A stretch of DNA of 64,000 nt, taken from Adenanthera pavonina (lineage: Eukaryota; Streptophyta; Magnoliopsida; Fabales; Fabaceae). A model generated the notes under the pieces. It did not search any database, had not been told where the DNA came from, and was given only the letters and a program-made list of their open reading frames with translations. Shown here in pieces: positions 12,151 to 23,600 of this stretch; position 1 is the first letter of the stretch, and the number at the start of each line of letters is the position of its first letter. The position numbers were made by a program, and so were the translations under genes. Location: positions 36,912,001-36,976,000 of the forward strand of contig JAIVEN010000014.1 in the NCBI GenBank assembly GCA_026686845.1. Reading direction: 5' to 3'.

Positions 12151-15100
12151 ACTTTGTTTTGCAGGTCTGTCTCAAAGCTAAGAAAAGCAACAAATGGTAT
12201 ATAGACAGTGCCTGCTCAAGTCACATGACTGGTGATAAGGAGAAGTTCATCACCCTTAGAGACAAGAAAGGAGGAAAGGTGACCTTTGGAGGTGACCAAT
12301 ATGGCGAAATCACTGGTATTGGAATTGTGGGCAAAAATCCAGAAACATCCATTGAAGAGGTGCTGTTTGTGATTGGCCTCAACCACAACTTGCTAAGCGT
12401 GAGTCAGACTTGTGACAAAGGAAACTGGGTGCTGTTTGACTCAAAGTTTTGCCTGGTCATCAGAAAAAGTGATCACAAAGTAATTCTCAAAGCTCAAAGG
12501 GATGGTAACTGTTACACTATTGACCTTGATGAACTTCCTCCCTTGGATTCTGTATGTTTGATTAGTCAGAATAATGACAGTTGGCTATGGCATAGGAGAT
12601 TAGCTCATGTCAACATGAATCAATTGTCTAAACTGATTAAAAATGAGCTAGTAACTGGTCTTCCTAAAATATCTTATGAAAAGGATAAAGAATGTGATGA
12701 TGCCTAAGAGGAAAACAAACCAAAGCATCCTTCAAATCTAAAAATGTAATAACAACAACAAGACCACTTGAATTGTTGCATATGGACTTAATTGGACCAT
12801 CTAGAGTGAAAAGTCTTGGTGGTAATCTGTATGTGCTTGTAATTGTAGATGATTACTCTAGATTCACTTGGACATTGTTTCTTTCCTCTAAAAGTGATAC
12901 CTTTGATGCATTTGTAACCTTAGCTAAGAAAGTGCAAAATGAGAAAGGTATTTCTATTGTGTCTATCAGGTCAGACCATGGAGGAGAATTTGAAAATGCA
13001 TACTTCCTGGAGTACTACAATGAGCATGGAATTGACCACAACTTCTCAGCACCAAGAACTCCTCAACAAAATGGAGTGGTGGAAAGGAAGAACAGAACCA
13101 TTGGAGAAATGGTAAGAGCGATGCTAAATGAGAAGGAACTCTCTCAAGTGTTCTGGGCTGATGCAGTGAATACAGCTAGTTACATCATAAACAGAGCCTA
13201 CATCAGACCAATCCTTGGGAAGACCCCTTATGAGCTGTACAAAGGAAGAAAGCCAAATTTGTCACACCTCCATGTGTTCGGGTGCAAATGCTTCATTCAC
13301 AACAATGGGAAAGAAAATCTGGGTAAGTTTGATGCCAAATCCGATGAAGGTATATTCTTGGGCTATTCAAGTAGGAGTAAGGCTTATAGAGTTTATAATA
13401 AAAGATCAAATATAGTAGAAGAATCAGTGCATGTAGTTTTCATTGAAAATGAAGCTGTGTCAAAACATGAAGATGATCTAACTATCAATTTTGAAAAACT
13501 GGGAATTTCTGACAAAAGTAAAACTGAACCTCCAAAGATATCTGAATCTATTGATATAGAGGAAGATATCCAGGAGTAAGAGTTTAATGAAGAAAATATT
13601 GAAGAAACAACTCAAGAACTCCCTAGAGCTTGGAGATATCAAAGGAATCACCCTGTTGATCAAGTAATAGGGAATGTTCAAGAGAAAGTTAAAACCAGAA
13701 AACAGTTAAGGGATCAAATGCTCAACTGCGCTTTTATTTCTCAAATTGAACCTAAATGTGCTGAGGAAGCCTTAACTGATGATTACTGGATTTTAGCTAT
13801 GCAAGATGAATTAAATCAGTTTGAAAGAAATCATGTTTGGAATTTAGTTCCCAGGCCCAAAAATCATCCTGTTATAGGTACCAAATGGGTTTTCAGAAAT
13901 AAACTGGATGAATCTGGAACAATAATAAGAAATAAGGCTAGACTGGTTGCTAAAGGGTATAATCAGGAAGAAGGTATTGATTTTGAAGAAACCTTTGCAC
14001 CAGTAGCTAGGCTAGAGGCTATAAGAATACTGCTAGCATATGCATGCATGAAAAATATTTTACTATATCAAATGGATGTAAAGAGTGCCTTTTTAAATGG
14101 ATATATCATGGAAGAAGTTTATGTAGATCAACCTCCTGGTTTTGAAGATTCTACTAAACCAAACCATGTTTACAAGCTGAAGAAGGCTCTTTATGGTTTA
14201 AAACAAGCCCCTAGAGCATGGTATGAGAGGTTGAGCAATTTTCTAACTGAACAAGGGTTTAATAGAGGCAAAGTTGACACAACTTTATTCACTAAGAAAG
14301 AGAATAAAGATTTACTGATTGTTCAAATCTATGTTGATGATATTATTTTCGGTGCTACTAATGAAACTCTTTGCAAGAAATTTTCTGAGTTAATGCAGGG
14401 AGAATTCGAGATGTCCATGATGGGTGAACTCAACTTCTTCCTTGGACTGCAAATCAGACAGCTTGATGATGGCATCTTTCTCAGTCAATCCAAGTATCTG
14501 AAGGAGCTGCTAAAGAAGTTTGGGATGGAGAATGCCAAGCCAATGGGAACACCTATGGCTACTGTAACCAAACTAGACATGGATGAGAATGGAAAGATGT
14601 TTGACATTACTCAGTACAGGAGAATGATTGGATCTCTGCTGTACCTAACTGCCAACAGACCTGACATTATGTTCAGTGTCTGCATGTGTGCAAGGTTCCA
14701 ATCATGCCCCAAAGAATCCCATGCAACAGCTGTGAAAAGAATTTTTAGATATCTTATTGGAACATCACAAATGGGTCTTTGGTATCCAAAATGCAATGGA
14801 GAAGACCTCAAAGGATACACTGATGCTGATTTTGCAGGATCTAAAACTGACAGAAAAAGTACAAGTGGAACCTGTCAGTTCCTTGGAGGATTCCTAGTTT
14901 CATGGTTCAGCAAAAAGCTAAATAGTGTAGCCTTATCTACTGCAGAAGCTGAGTATGTTGCAGCTGGAAGCTGTTGTGCCCAAGTCATCTGGATGAAACA
15001 GCAGCTTGAAGATCTTGAGATCAAAATAAAAGAGATACCAATCATGTGTGACAACCAGAGTGCCATAAATATCACCAAGAATCCTGTCATGCACTCAAGA

Positions 15101-15280
15101 ACAAAGCATATTGAAGTCAGGCATCACTTCATAAGAGATCATGTTCTGAAAGGAGAAGTCAGATTGGAGTACATCCCAACAGAGGATCAATTTGCTGATA
15201 TACTCACAAAACCTCTGCCAGAAGACAGACTTTGTAAAATAAGGAGAGAATTGGGGATGGTAAACCCCAATGAACTGTAA
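12138..15280 (+). pseudogene. pol: Sirevirus pol: protease, integrase, RT, RNase H; frameshift and stop
   Basis: The pol frame opens at 12138, overlapping the end of gag. Protease carries WYIDSACSSHMTGD (DSA instead of the usual DSG). The GAG-pre-integrase part has WHRRLAH (HH of the zinc finger). At about 12690-12715 a small indel breaks the frame and destroys the second half of the CxxC pair, ending in TAA at 12705. From 12773 the frame resumes with the integrase core (D in HMDLIGP, D in RSDHGGEF, E in NGVVERKN). A TAA at 13577-13579 interrupts it, but the same frame continues with RT (KARLVAKGY, MDVKSAFLNG, catalytic YVDD near 14332) and RNase H (TDADFAG, STAEAEY, RTKHIEVRHHFI), ending at 15280. 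Integrase before RT is the Copia order. Two lesions make this copy inactive as it stands. Confidence 0.95.
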
Positions 15281-16277
15281 GATGTTTTCATGCAATTCTG
15301 TCATTAAAATTTTCAATATCAGAATTAATTCTAACTTGAGCTTCAGAGTATGTTTAATCTAAGCTGCAGGTGCTCCCTGTGAAAATCAATGGCAATAAAC
15401 TTGAAGAGTGGAGCACGTCAGAATGGAACAACCAAAAAGTGGAATGAATGATGTAAATCCTAAGTTTTGGATCCATTCTGTAAGTTTTTAAAGATGAAAT
15501 TCGCATTTTAAATGTATGTTAAAAGGATTTTGCTTAATAAAATGTGCTTCTGACATGGTCAATATGGTCAACATTCGAATTTCAGTTCACTAACAGACGA
15601 ACTTCGGCATGTTATGCCCTGGAACAGTTCTCTGTAATGCCTCGAAATTCGTCTGTTGACACTTGAAAGTTCGAATTTTCAAAATCAGAAATTTCAATAT
15701 TATGGTTGTCCATCATTGCTGCACAATATTTTATCTCCTAACATGCGAATGTTGGACAATCTTTACATAGTTAGAAAATTCGAATTTTCAGTTCAATATC
15801 CGTCTGTTGAAACATGTCCTACATGCTGAATTGTTAAAAGATGCAGCTCTGCCTGTTTAATTCGTCTGATTGATTGATTGTTTGATTGTTAACTGCCTTT
15901 CTCTATTCAACATTCGAACTTTGTTGGAACAAAATTCGTCTGTTGTCCTTGTATTGCTTGTTTCAAGCCACTGTCAGACGAACTTTCAAGATGAAAATTC
16001 ATCTGTCAGTAAGCTATGCTGAACGGTTTAACTTGTAACTGCCCGAAGTTCGAATTTTGACCCCTCAAAATTCATCTGTCAGACGGTTACACACGTTAAA
16101 TGCTACGGTTTTCCTCAGAACAGACGCAGCCCTATCTGTAACCTCTCTGAATCCGTTCTGATTCTTTCTTAAATTCTCTTAACTCCTGTCCAAAAACCGT
16201 CATTCTTCACCAATTAATCCTCCATTCGCATCCTATAAACTCTTCCTTGACAACATTTTGCTTCATTCCACTGAAAA
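15281..16277 (+). other. Non-coding spacer between pol and the env-like ORF, with LTR-like palindromes
   Basis: No ORF of note. From about 15575 to 16130 the spacer carries the same words as the LTRs: AACAGACGAACTTCG, CGAAATTCGTCTGTTG, AAAATTCGAATTTTC and variants at least eight times. The final part before the env-like ORF is CT-rich and could hold a splice acceptor for a subgenomic RNA. Confidence 0.7.
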
Positions 16278-18443
16278 AAGGCGAGAGTAAAGATCCCTGG
16301 AGCAGGACAAGCTGGAACTCGGCCAAAAAGAACTGCTAAATCCCAATATGCTACAAAAGAAGGAGAAAAATCCAAGAGAAAGGCCGAACCCAGTAAAGCT
16401 ACCCCTTCTAAACGCCAGAAATCTTCTTCCAAGGCAGATTCTCAGAAAACTGGGCCTTCCTTTTCAAAATCTGCAGTCCCTTCGGGTGAAACTGCTGCTG
16501 TGGCTTCCTCCTCTTCTACACAATCTGGAGAATTTGAACTTACCACATTACCACTTTGGAGCACTCCTGAGATTCAAGAAGAGTTTTCTGCCAAGTTTTC
16601 AAGCAAAAAGGTAATCAAGCCTCACTGTGTAAATTTGGAGCAATTTTTGATATCCAACAACTTTGATGCTGCATTATGGTTGATAAGATACAAAAACCTG
16701 TTGGAAATTGCTGAAAAATATGATGATGAAGTAGTGAAGACTTGGTATGCCTCTCTTCAATATAACAGCAAGAAAAGGAAATGGGAGGTCACTTTAAGAT
16801 CTAGGACCATCTGGCTTGCTGATGAGACAATCAATGAAGTTCTGGAAATCCCAGGACAAGATGGGCTGAAAATTGACATTACAGCCTCTGGATACATGGA
16901 TGAGGCAAGCACAGAGGATGAAGAAGGAGGATCCTTCCTGAACTACAAAGAGAGCACTATCTTGGACACCTTGTTCAGGAGAAGGGAAAACAGGCCAACT
17001 ATAAATCTATTGAAGCCCACAGACCTAAGTGTACAAGTCAGAATCCTGCACTATATAGTGTCCAGGATCATATTCAACAAGGGTGGCAGCTTCAACTTGA
17101 TAACAAGGGCAGAGGCTCATGTGATGACTGCTATCATTCGTGGGAAGCTGATTAACATGGGTCATATCATCCTCCAGAGAATGATAAAAGCAAGGGATCA
17201 GAGGAAGGATTCCACACTCCCCTATGCTGCAATTATTTCAAGAATCCTGCAGCATGCTAGAATTCAACACATTGAAAAGGGGAAAGGGAAACTCACTGAG
17301 GCATTCAAAGAAGAGGAACTGCAAAGGATGGGTATTGAACGAGATGAAGGCAGATGGGTTGGAAAGGGAGCAGGGAAATCTGAAGATCTGTTCTTTGCTG
17401 CTGATGACTCCCTCCAACAAGAAGGCACCTCTGAGGCCCCTAGCAAATCTGTACCTCAGCCTTCTCAGCCAATCCCATCTCCCTCCAGGCCTACTCACCC
17501 TCCTGCCACTCCCTCCTCACGGGCCAAGCCAACAAAGGTCACTGAGTTGTTTGACAGTCTGTCAACACTCATTCTCAGCAGAAGAGATGAGCAAAATGCC
17601 AAATTTGCTCATCTACAAGATCAGATCCATCAGTTGGCTGTGAACATGAAGGTGGTGGCTGATGCTTATGAAGATATAAGGAATGCTATTCCTACCACTT
17701 CAGCTCCACCTCAGCCTGGTGTCCCTGAGCCTACTCTATCTCCAACTCCTGAGCCTCCAAGCCCCTTCGAGTTTGCCTCCTCTGACCATGATGGTGCTGG
17801 TGCAATGAGAACACCAAGTCCTGGTCCACCCTTGGACTATGGATTGGAAGAAGAAGAAGGACTTCAGCAGACAAGTCCTCATGAGCCCATGCAAGAAGTT
17901 GCTCAGGAATCAATTCTGTCCACTCAAGAATCTGAGCAAGTTGAAAAACTGGTGGCAGCCATTTCAAGCTCCTCCATGCAAGAAGATGTGAGCACTGAAG
18001 AAAGAAGCATTGTACCTGTTGCTGACTATGTTGCCATTGCTCACAATGCTTTACTGGAAGCTCAGAGGAAAAGGCTGGAAGAAATGTTTCCTCCTGCTAA
18101 ACCAGCCTCCTCTTCTCTTGCTGCTTATGGGCTATCAGAAGAACAAAGGGCTCAACTAGCTCTTTCCAGACAGGCAATGCAGGAGCTGCTGGAAGTCTCT
18201 GACGAGGAACCAAGCACTGATCCCCCAGCTGAAATTCCTTTTGCTCCTGTGCCCCTTCGTGCTATTCCTGTCTCTCAGATCCCTCCTCTGGCTGACTTTG
18301 TTGGCCTTCCTGATGATGCCAAAAAGGGGGAGAAGTCTGGGCAAACTGGAAAGACTGGGCAAACTGGAAAGACTGCTGCTGAGCAATCTGGAAAAGGAAA
18401 AAGGAAATCCTACAGCAAGAAGATCAAGACAAAGAAGAATTGA
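16278..18443 (+). CDS. Sirevirus envelope-like ORF
   Basis: Sireviruses of the SIRE1 group carry a third ORF of about 600-700 residues after pol; its role is unproven and similarity to viral envelopes is weak. The frame here is open from 16275 to the stop at 18441. The first coding phrase is ARVKIPGAGQAGTRP followed by a very basic region (KRKAEPSKATPSKRQKSSSK). A globular region, roughly residues 85-320, contains WYASLQYNSKKRKWEV and LHYIVSRIIFNKG. A Pro/Ser/Glu-rich region with a helical segment (RRDEQNAKFAHLQDQIHQLAV) follows, with a basic tail KGKRKSYSKKIKTKK. There is no in-frame ATG near the start: the codon just before ARVK is AAG (16278-16280). The ATG may be mutated, or supplied by splicing. 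I see no strong signal peptide or membrane segment. Confidence 0.8.
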   Translation, partial: KARVKIPGAGQAGTRPKRTAKSQYATKEGEKSKRKAEPSKATPSKRQKSSSKADSQKTGPSFSKSAVPSGETAAVASSSSTQSGEFELTTLPLWSTPEIQEEFSAKFSSKKVIKPHCVNLEQFLISNNFDAALWLIRYKNLLEIAEKYDDEVVKTWYASLQYNSKKRKWEVTLRSRTIWLADETINEVLEIPGQDGLKIDITASGYMDEASTEDEEGGSFLNYKESTILDTLFRRRENRPTINLLKPTDLSVQVRILHYIVSRIIFNKGGSFNLITRAEAHVMTAIIRGKLINMGHIILQRMIKARDQRKDSTLPYAAIISRILQHARIQHIEKGKGKLTEAFKEEELQRMGIERDEGRWVGKGAGKSEDLFFAADDSLQQEGTSEAPSKSVPQPSQPIPSPSRPTHPPATPSSRAKPTKVTELFDSLSTLILSRRDEQNAKFAHLQDQIHQLAVNMKVVADAYEDIRNAIPTTSAPPQPGVPEPTLSPTPEPPSPFEFASSDHDGAGAMRTPSPGPPLDYGLEEEEGLQQTSPHEPMQEVAQESILSTQESEQVEKLVAAISSSSMQEDVSTEERSIVPVADYVAIAHNALLEAQRKRLEEMFPPAKPASSSLAAYGLSEEQRAQLALSRQAMQELLEVSDEEPSTDPPAEIPFAPVPLRAIPVSQIPPLADFVGLPDDAKKGEKSGQTGKTGQTGKTAAEQSGKGKRKSYSKKIKTKKN

Positions 18444-18685
18444 TTGAAATTTCCTGTTGTACTTTGTATTAGTTTTGTTGTTTGGAATTTGTTGATTGGA
18501 CTGTCTCTGTTGTTTGAACTTTGCCTTATTTAGCTTTGTATAAGTAACTTTTGTTTAAATGGATGAATTCCTTGTTGCAAAGTTTTGTGTCTTAATTCTG
18601 TTGATATCTTATGCATATGTTGAGGGGGAGCTTGTAAAAGCAAACCCAAGTACTAATCCAGTTTGTAAGTTGTTTTGTCATCATC

Positions 18686-18699
18686 AAAAAGGGGGAGAA
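18686..18699 (+). other. Polypurine tract of the Sirevirus
   Basis: AAAAAGGGGGAGAA ends directly against the first base of the 3' LTR at 18700, the position required for plus-strand priming. A similar GAGGGGGAG run upstream near 18622 could be one of the multiple PPTs described for Sireviruses. Confidence 0.9.
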
Positions 18700-20560
18700 T
18701 GTTGAATCAAGAGTTTTGATGATGTTAAAACCAACACCCAAGAGCTTGGATTGAAGATATCAAAGAAGAACAAAGCTGGTTCAAGTGAAGATTAACTGAG
18801 TATATGTTGTTAGATCTTTTGTAGGATCTTTAGTTTTTGATATAATTGGGTAAAAGATTTTGATTTGAAGAAAAGATGTTTTCAAACTTTGATTTTATGT
18901 TAAATCTTTGAACATTTGAAAAATACCTTCAAACAGACGAAGGTTGAAAGTTTAAACTGAACTGTCAAGTTAGAAATTCGAACTTTGCCTTTGGAAATTC
19001 GAATTTCAAGCTAAAACTGAATAAGTCTGAAGAGACTGCTCTCTGTCAGACGAATTTTGGTTGTTCAAAATTCGAATTTTCATCTAGTCTGAAAAGAGGT
19101 CTTTTGTAACAGACGAACTTCACACTTTCAAAATTCGAATTTCAAGTAAAATGAAGTTTGTAAAAATCAAAGAAATTCGTCTGAAACTATGATAAAGTGC
19201 ATCTGAAATCAAAACGAAATTCAGTTTGAAAAATGCTCTCTGACAGACGAATTTTGAAGTTGCAACATTCGAATTTTCATATAAGTCTGAAAGATGCTTC
19301 TTTACAACAGACGAACTTTGGGTTCTCAAAATTCGAATTTCAAGCAAAACAAAATTTGAGAAAACTGAAGAAATTCGTCTGTAACTATGTTAAAGTTCAT
19401 CTGAGATCAAAAGTGATTTAAGTTTCAAAACTGCTCTCTGACAGACGAACTTTGAACATTGAAATTCGAATTTCAGAAGCTAAGTTCTTAAGTCTATTGA
19501 AATGAAACATTGACATACGAATGATAAGAAGTTGCAACATTCGAATGACAAGATGAGTCTGAAAAGAGTTTCTCTGACAGACGAATTTTGCCTTTCCAAA
19601 ATTCAAATTTCGAAGAAAGTTATCTACTGTGTCCCTTTTTAGTTCAATGAACAGACGAATTTTGGGGATCCAAAATTCGAATTTCGAAGGCACTGTAGAA
19701 AATTGAAAACACTGTTCATACTAAACCGAAAAACTTTCTTCTTGAAAATTCGTATGTCACATTGTGAAAATGTTTTGTAAGTTTCAAAATTCGAATTTCA
19801 CTTTATGAACAGACGAACTTCGTGCTGTAACGTTGGAAGCTTTAATCTACGATTCCTTCGAAATTCGTCTGTTGGCCAACCGAAATTCGAATTTCAGTAT
19901 GTCAGAAACATTAAATGCGGTTGGTAAACGGATAGTTTTTTTAGAGTAACCGTTGAATAACTTCTCCAACGGATAGATTTAGTCTCTAACGGATATTTGA
20001 GACCTAAATCTATAAATACAACATCATTTGAAGTTATGGGTAACAAATCAAACTTGTATATACTGAATCTCTGCTGAATTTTCTTCTCAAAAGCTTTTAC
20101 CCTCTTAACTTCCAGACTTGCACCTAAACTTTCATATCTACTCCTTTCAAGAGAGTTATTTCATTGTAATCAATCTACTCTTCATCTGGAAGATAGATTT
20201 ACTTGTGAGGGATATTCACAAGGGGATTGGGAAGCACACAGTGTAAGTGCTTGGAGAGTTTGAGAGAGCTCAGAAACAGAGCAAACTCGTGTACTGTGGC
20301 CTTTGCAAGAAGCCCATTGAAATTCTTGCTGTATAGTGGATAAATCCCAAGAGGTGTCTTGGGGACTGGATGTAGGTCAAGTGGAAGGACCGAACCAGGA
20401 TAAATTACTGAGTCTTCTTCTCCCTATCTTTACTTTTCAGCTTGCTCTGTTTTACGCATTGTTTTCATTATACTGTGATATCTTCACTTACTTCACTTTG
20501 TGCAGAAAAATTTCAATCTTCCCAATTCACCCCCCTCTTGGGAAGTCAGCCTTGCTAACA
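18700..20560 (+). repeat. 3' LTR of the Sirevirus
   Basis: Same length as the 5' LTR (1861 bp). By eye I found single-base differences from it near 18979, 19138, 19615 and 19671, with no indels; the rest reads identically. It is followed by the CAAAT duplication. Confidence 0.95.
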
Positions 20561-20647
20561 CAAATGACTTTAAATGAAAGTTTAATGTATGTTTCATGAA
20601 AGTTTACAATATATGATAATATATAAGCATGTATGGTAGTTACTACT

Positions 20648-20664
20648 GAGATTCTTTGAATCTC
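20648..20664 (+). other. Conserved LTR hairpin, copy in LTR-A
   Basis: GAGATTCTTTGAATCTC is a perfect 7-bp stem with a 3-base loop, preceded by ACT and followed by ACCCC. Equivalent sites are in LTR-B (29851-29867, reverse), LTR-D (61398-61412), LTR-C (near 49473-49490, one mismatch) and, with different stem bases, the Gypsy LTRs (41061-41071, 48408-48420). Confidence 0.6.
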
Positions 20665-23600
20665 ACCCCTTTCTAAATGTCTAACAAATTTTAGGTTCAA
20701 GTTATGGTAAAATTACCCAAGAAAGAAAAGGCAAGGAGAAGCAAGTTAATGATCAAGATAATGATACTTAGGTTGATACTATTATATGAGATGTTATGTA
20801 AAATCTTATGGAATATGATCATGTCATGTTAATATGTTCCTTTAGGTTGTTGTGGAGTATCATGTAAGATAAATGCAAGTTATGGCTATGTATGTATATA
20901 TTAGTGTGTATTTTGGAAAGTTGGAAGAATGCAAGAGACCTTTCTGAACATTGTTGGAAATTTGTAGTACTGTACAGACTTGATATGTTAAATATACGAG
21001 TGTTTTATATTTAAAAACTAGACATGTGTAGCTTTCCATAGACATAAAGAGTACTTAATTTGGAGTTGTGTATGATTTATGGTGATTTTTCAAAGTTGTG
21101 GTCAAAATCAGAAATTTTAAAAAATGACCATTGCTACAGTGAAGATAATACAAATTTACTGTATTAATTAGCCAAGTAATTTCCTTGTTCAACATTTTTC
21201 CTATGTATAGAATCTTTTATGCTATATTTAGAGACTTGAATCATATCAATATAATTTTTCTTGATTTAGTTATGAATTTTCAAAGTTCACCGGGTGAAAA
21301 GAAGTTAACCAAAGAAATAGTACCCTAAATGAAATAAATTGGTTTAAGTTGTTTTACATAATCAAGTCTCTAATCAAATATTAATTGATTTAAATATAGT
21401 TTAATATATGGAAAATGAGTCTAAGTATGAGGTGTGACAAAATGAATACCACAATGGGGCAAAATAGTCATCTACATGTTAGGCCTTAATTATAATTAAT
21501 TCAAAATAATGGGTCATTAAGTGTAATTATCTAAAATTTTGGGTTTTTGTAGTAATTTCTAGAAATTTTGAAAATGCAATGTTAATGTCAAAATGGACTT
21601 TATGACATGTTGGACTTAATGGAATAATGTGTTGAGTTCAAAGGAATGGGCTTGAAAAGAAATATACTGTAAAATGTAATAAAATTTTACAAGAAGAAGA
21701 AAAAGTACTGTGAGCCCCACAAATACAGAAAAAAGTAAAAAGAAAATATGCAGGCTCGATATAAAGATGGTTTGAGACATGATATTAATTTAAATGTAAA
21801 TTTCAAACTAGTGTATTCCTGTATATATAAATGAATTAAAAATGCTAGAAAATACTATAAAAATATTAATTTACTATCTAGATAAAAGTAATCAGTATAT
21901 GATGTATTTGGACTTAGAAAATATACAGTATGGAGGACACATAATCCCCTCTTATTGGCTGAAAATATCCTACATGTGGTGGAAATGATTATTTTAATGT
22001 TTTTAGTAAGAATATCAAGGGACACTTGGAAGAAAAAGATACAAGATATAATAAAGTAAATGATATAGGATTAATCTAGATTGAGAAAAATATCTTGTAT
22101 AGTAGAACACATGCTCTCCTCTTATTGGCCCATTTTTATGCATTGTTTAGAATGAATATTTTAATATTTTAGGAGTTTTAACCCTTTCAAGTAATCAATA
22201 TTAGCCACAACAATTTCAAGACACTTGGATGATTTTTGTGGTAAGTTGTTGTCTATATTATCCCTTCCTCCTTGGCTGAAATTCACAAGAGAAGGAAGAA
22301 GGAAGAAGAAGGAGGAGGAGAAAGAAGTAAGCTTGAAGGCAAGGAAAGCAAGTTAAAGGTAAGATTTCTTTTCTCATATCTTTCATTTGGTGTAAGTTTG
22401 GTTAGGGTTTTGAAAGTTCTCTTCCTTCCCCAAGCTTCTTATGTTTTGGCCAAGATATGAGTAGGCAAAGGGAGGAAGATTTCATGGCATAAACTCAAGG
22501 GAAAGCATGAATTAGTATAGGAAAGCATGTTGGCATGAGTACTAAGTAAGTTGCTATGAAAATTCCCCTTTCTCCCCATAGATGATGATTTCAGCCAAGG
22601 CATACTGGGGGGAAAGAGTTGAAATTTCAAGCAACTAACAGTAGAAATGGATTTTTCATACCCAAAATAGCTACAGACAAGTTATGGTTTCAAAAATGAA
22701 CCAAGGATATAAAATATGAAATTTTAAGGGTTTTGTTTTGGCCTAAAGGGAAAGGTGACCTTAGGGTTGGAATTTGATAATTCATTCCAAGGGTCCAAAT
22801 TAGTCAAGAAAGGTCAAATGTTTAAAAGGAAAAGCTAATATGAAAGATGAGAAAAAGTTAGCATTCAAGTGAACCTTAAATAAGTTCATTAAGAGTAAGT
22901 TAACTTAGCATGATTCTAATGTTGTTTCTAGGCTTTGGAAATGTCAAGACAGTGATTGGGAAAGAATCCAAACATATAGATTCAAGTTTAAAGAAAAAAG
23001 GTTAAAACTTCTAGGTAGTATTGCTTGTCTTGCTTTTGTATTATTGCACAATGTTTATGCATGTTCTATGAGATGATTATAACTGGTTGCCGATGTCCTA
23101 TGTTTAAGCTATTATGCTGCCTAAATTTTATTAGCCAACATGATATTTTATGTTCTTTATGATATTGTGCAATTTTTCAAATGCTTTTCATGTTATGTAA
23201 TGATGTAACTACAAGCAAGTATACTACTGATATGCACAATCTCACCCTTCCAAGTACTAACCATGCTAGGTATAAAGCAATGTATTGAATAATGGCTGAA
23301 GGAAAGGAGAATTTGATGGGAGCAAAGGCAATGTTCATAATTTACCAATCAAGTGATGATTATGAAAGCATGTTATGTGAAACAATGTATGGCCAAAGTA
23401 TTAAGTTAATATGTATAATCAATGATGTATAAAGTCATATGATGTATGTTAAATGAAATTGATTTATGTTATGAAGATTTAAGTATTAAAGTTATGAATA
23501 TTCCTTTATTTGGAAATCCATAGTATATTAATGTTTGAGAAAGTCTAAGTGTGTTATGTAAAGAAGAATAAGCTAAAGTATGATTCCATAGTAAGAGGAT

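Larger units (their letters stand above)
8720..20560 (+). mobile_element. Ty1/Copia Sirevirus-type LTR retrotransposon with env-like ORF
   Basis: The complete 11,841-bp element has two 1861-bp LTRs (8720-10580 and 18700-20560), each starting TGTTGAATC and ending TTGCTAACA, and a perfect 5-bp target duplication CAAAT (8715-8719, 20561-20565). The order is LTR, PBS, gag, pol (protease, integrase, RT, RNase H), a repeat-rich spacer, an env-like ORF, PPT, LTR. Integrase before RT defines Copia; the long env-like third ORF and the long LTRs match the Sirevirus (SIRE1/Maximus) lineage. The two LTRs differ at only about four sites by eye, indicating recent insertion. Yet gag carries a nonsense codon and pol a frameshift plus a nonsense codon, so this copy looks non-autonomous. 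Confidence 0.95.
7082..21439 (+). mobile_element. Solo LTR-A (Gypsy-type), split by the Sirevirus
   Basis: It starts TGTAATATTC at 7082 and ends GGTGTGACA at 21439. With the 11.8-kb Copia insertion and one copy of its CAAAT duplication removed, it is about 2.5 kb. The same sequence blocks occur in the same order in LTR-B (reverse), LTR-C and LTR-D, for example TTTACCCGATAAAAGT near 7503 and the phrase TGACCCCAAAAATAGATT near 8300. No gag, pol, PBS or PPT of its own is present, so it is a solo LTR left by recombination. No exact 5-bp duplication could be matched at its borders. Confidence 0.75.

Noticed and set aside
16348..17643. Extra frames overlapping the env-like ORF on both strands
   Set aside because: Shadows of the long open frame at 16278-18443.
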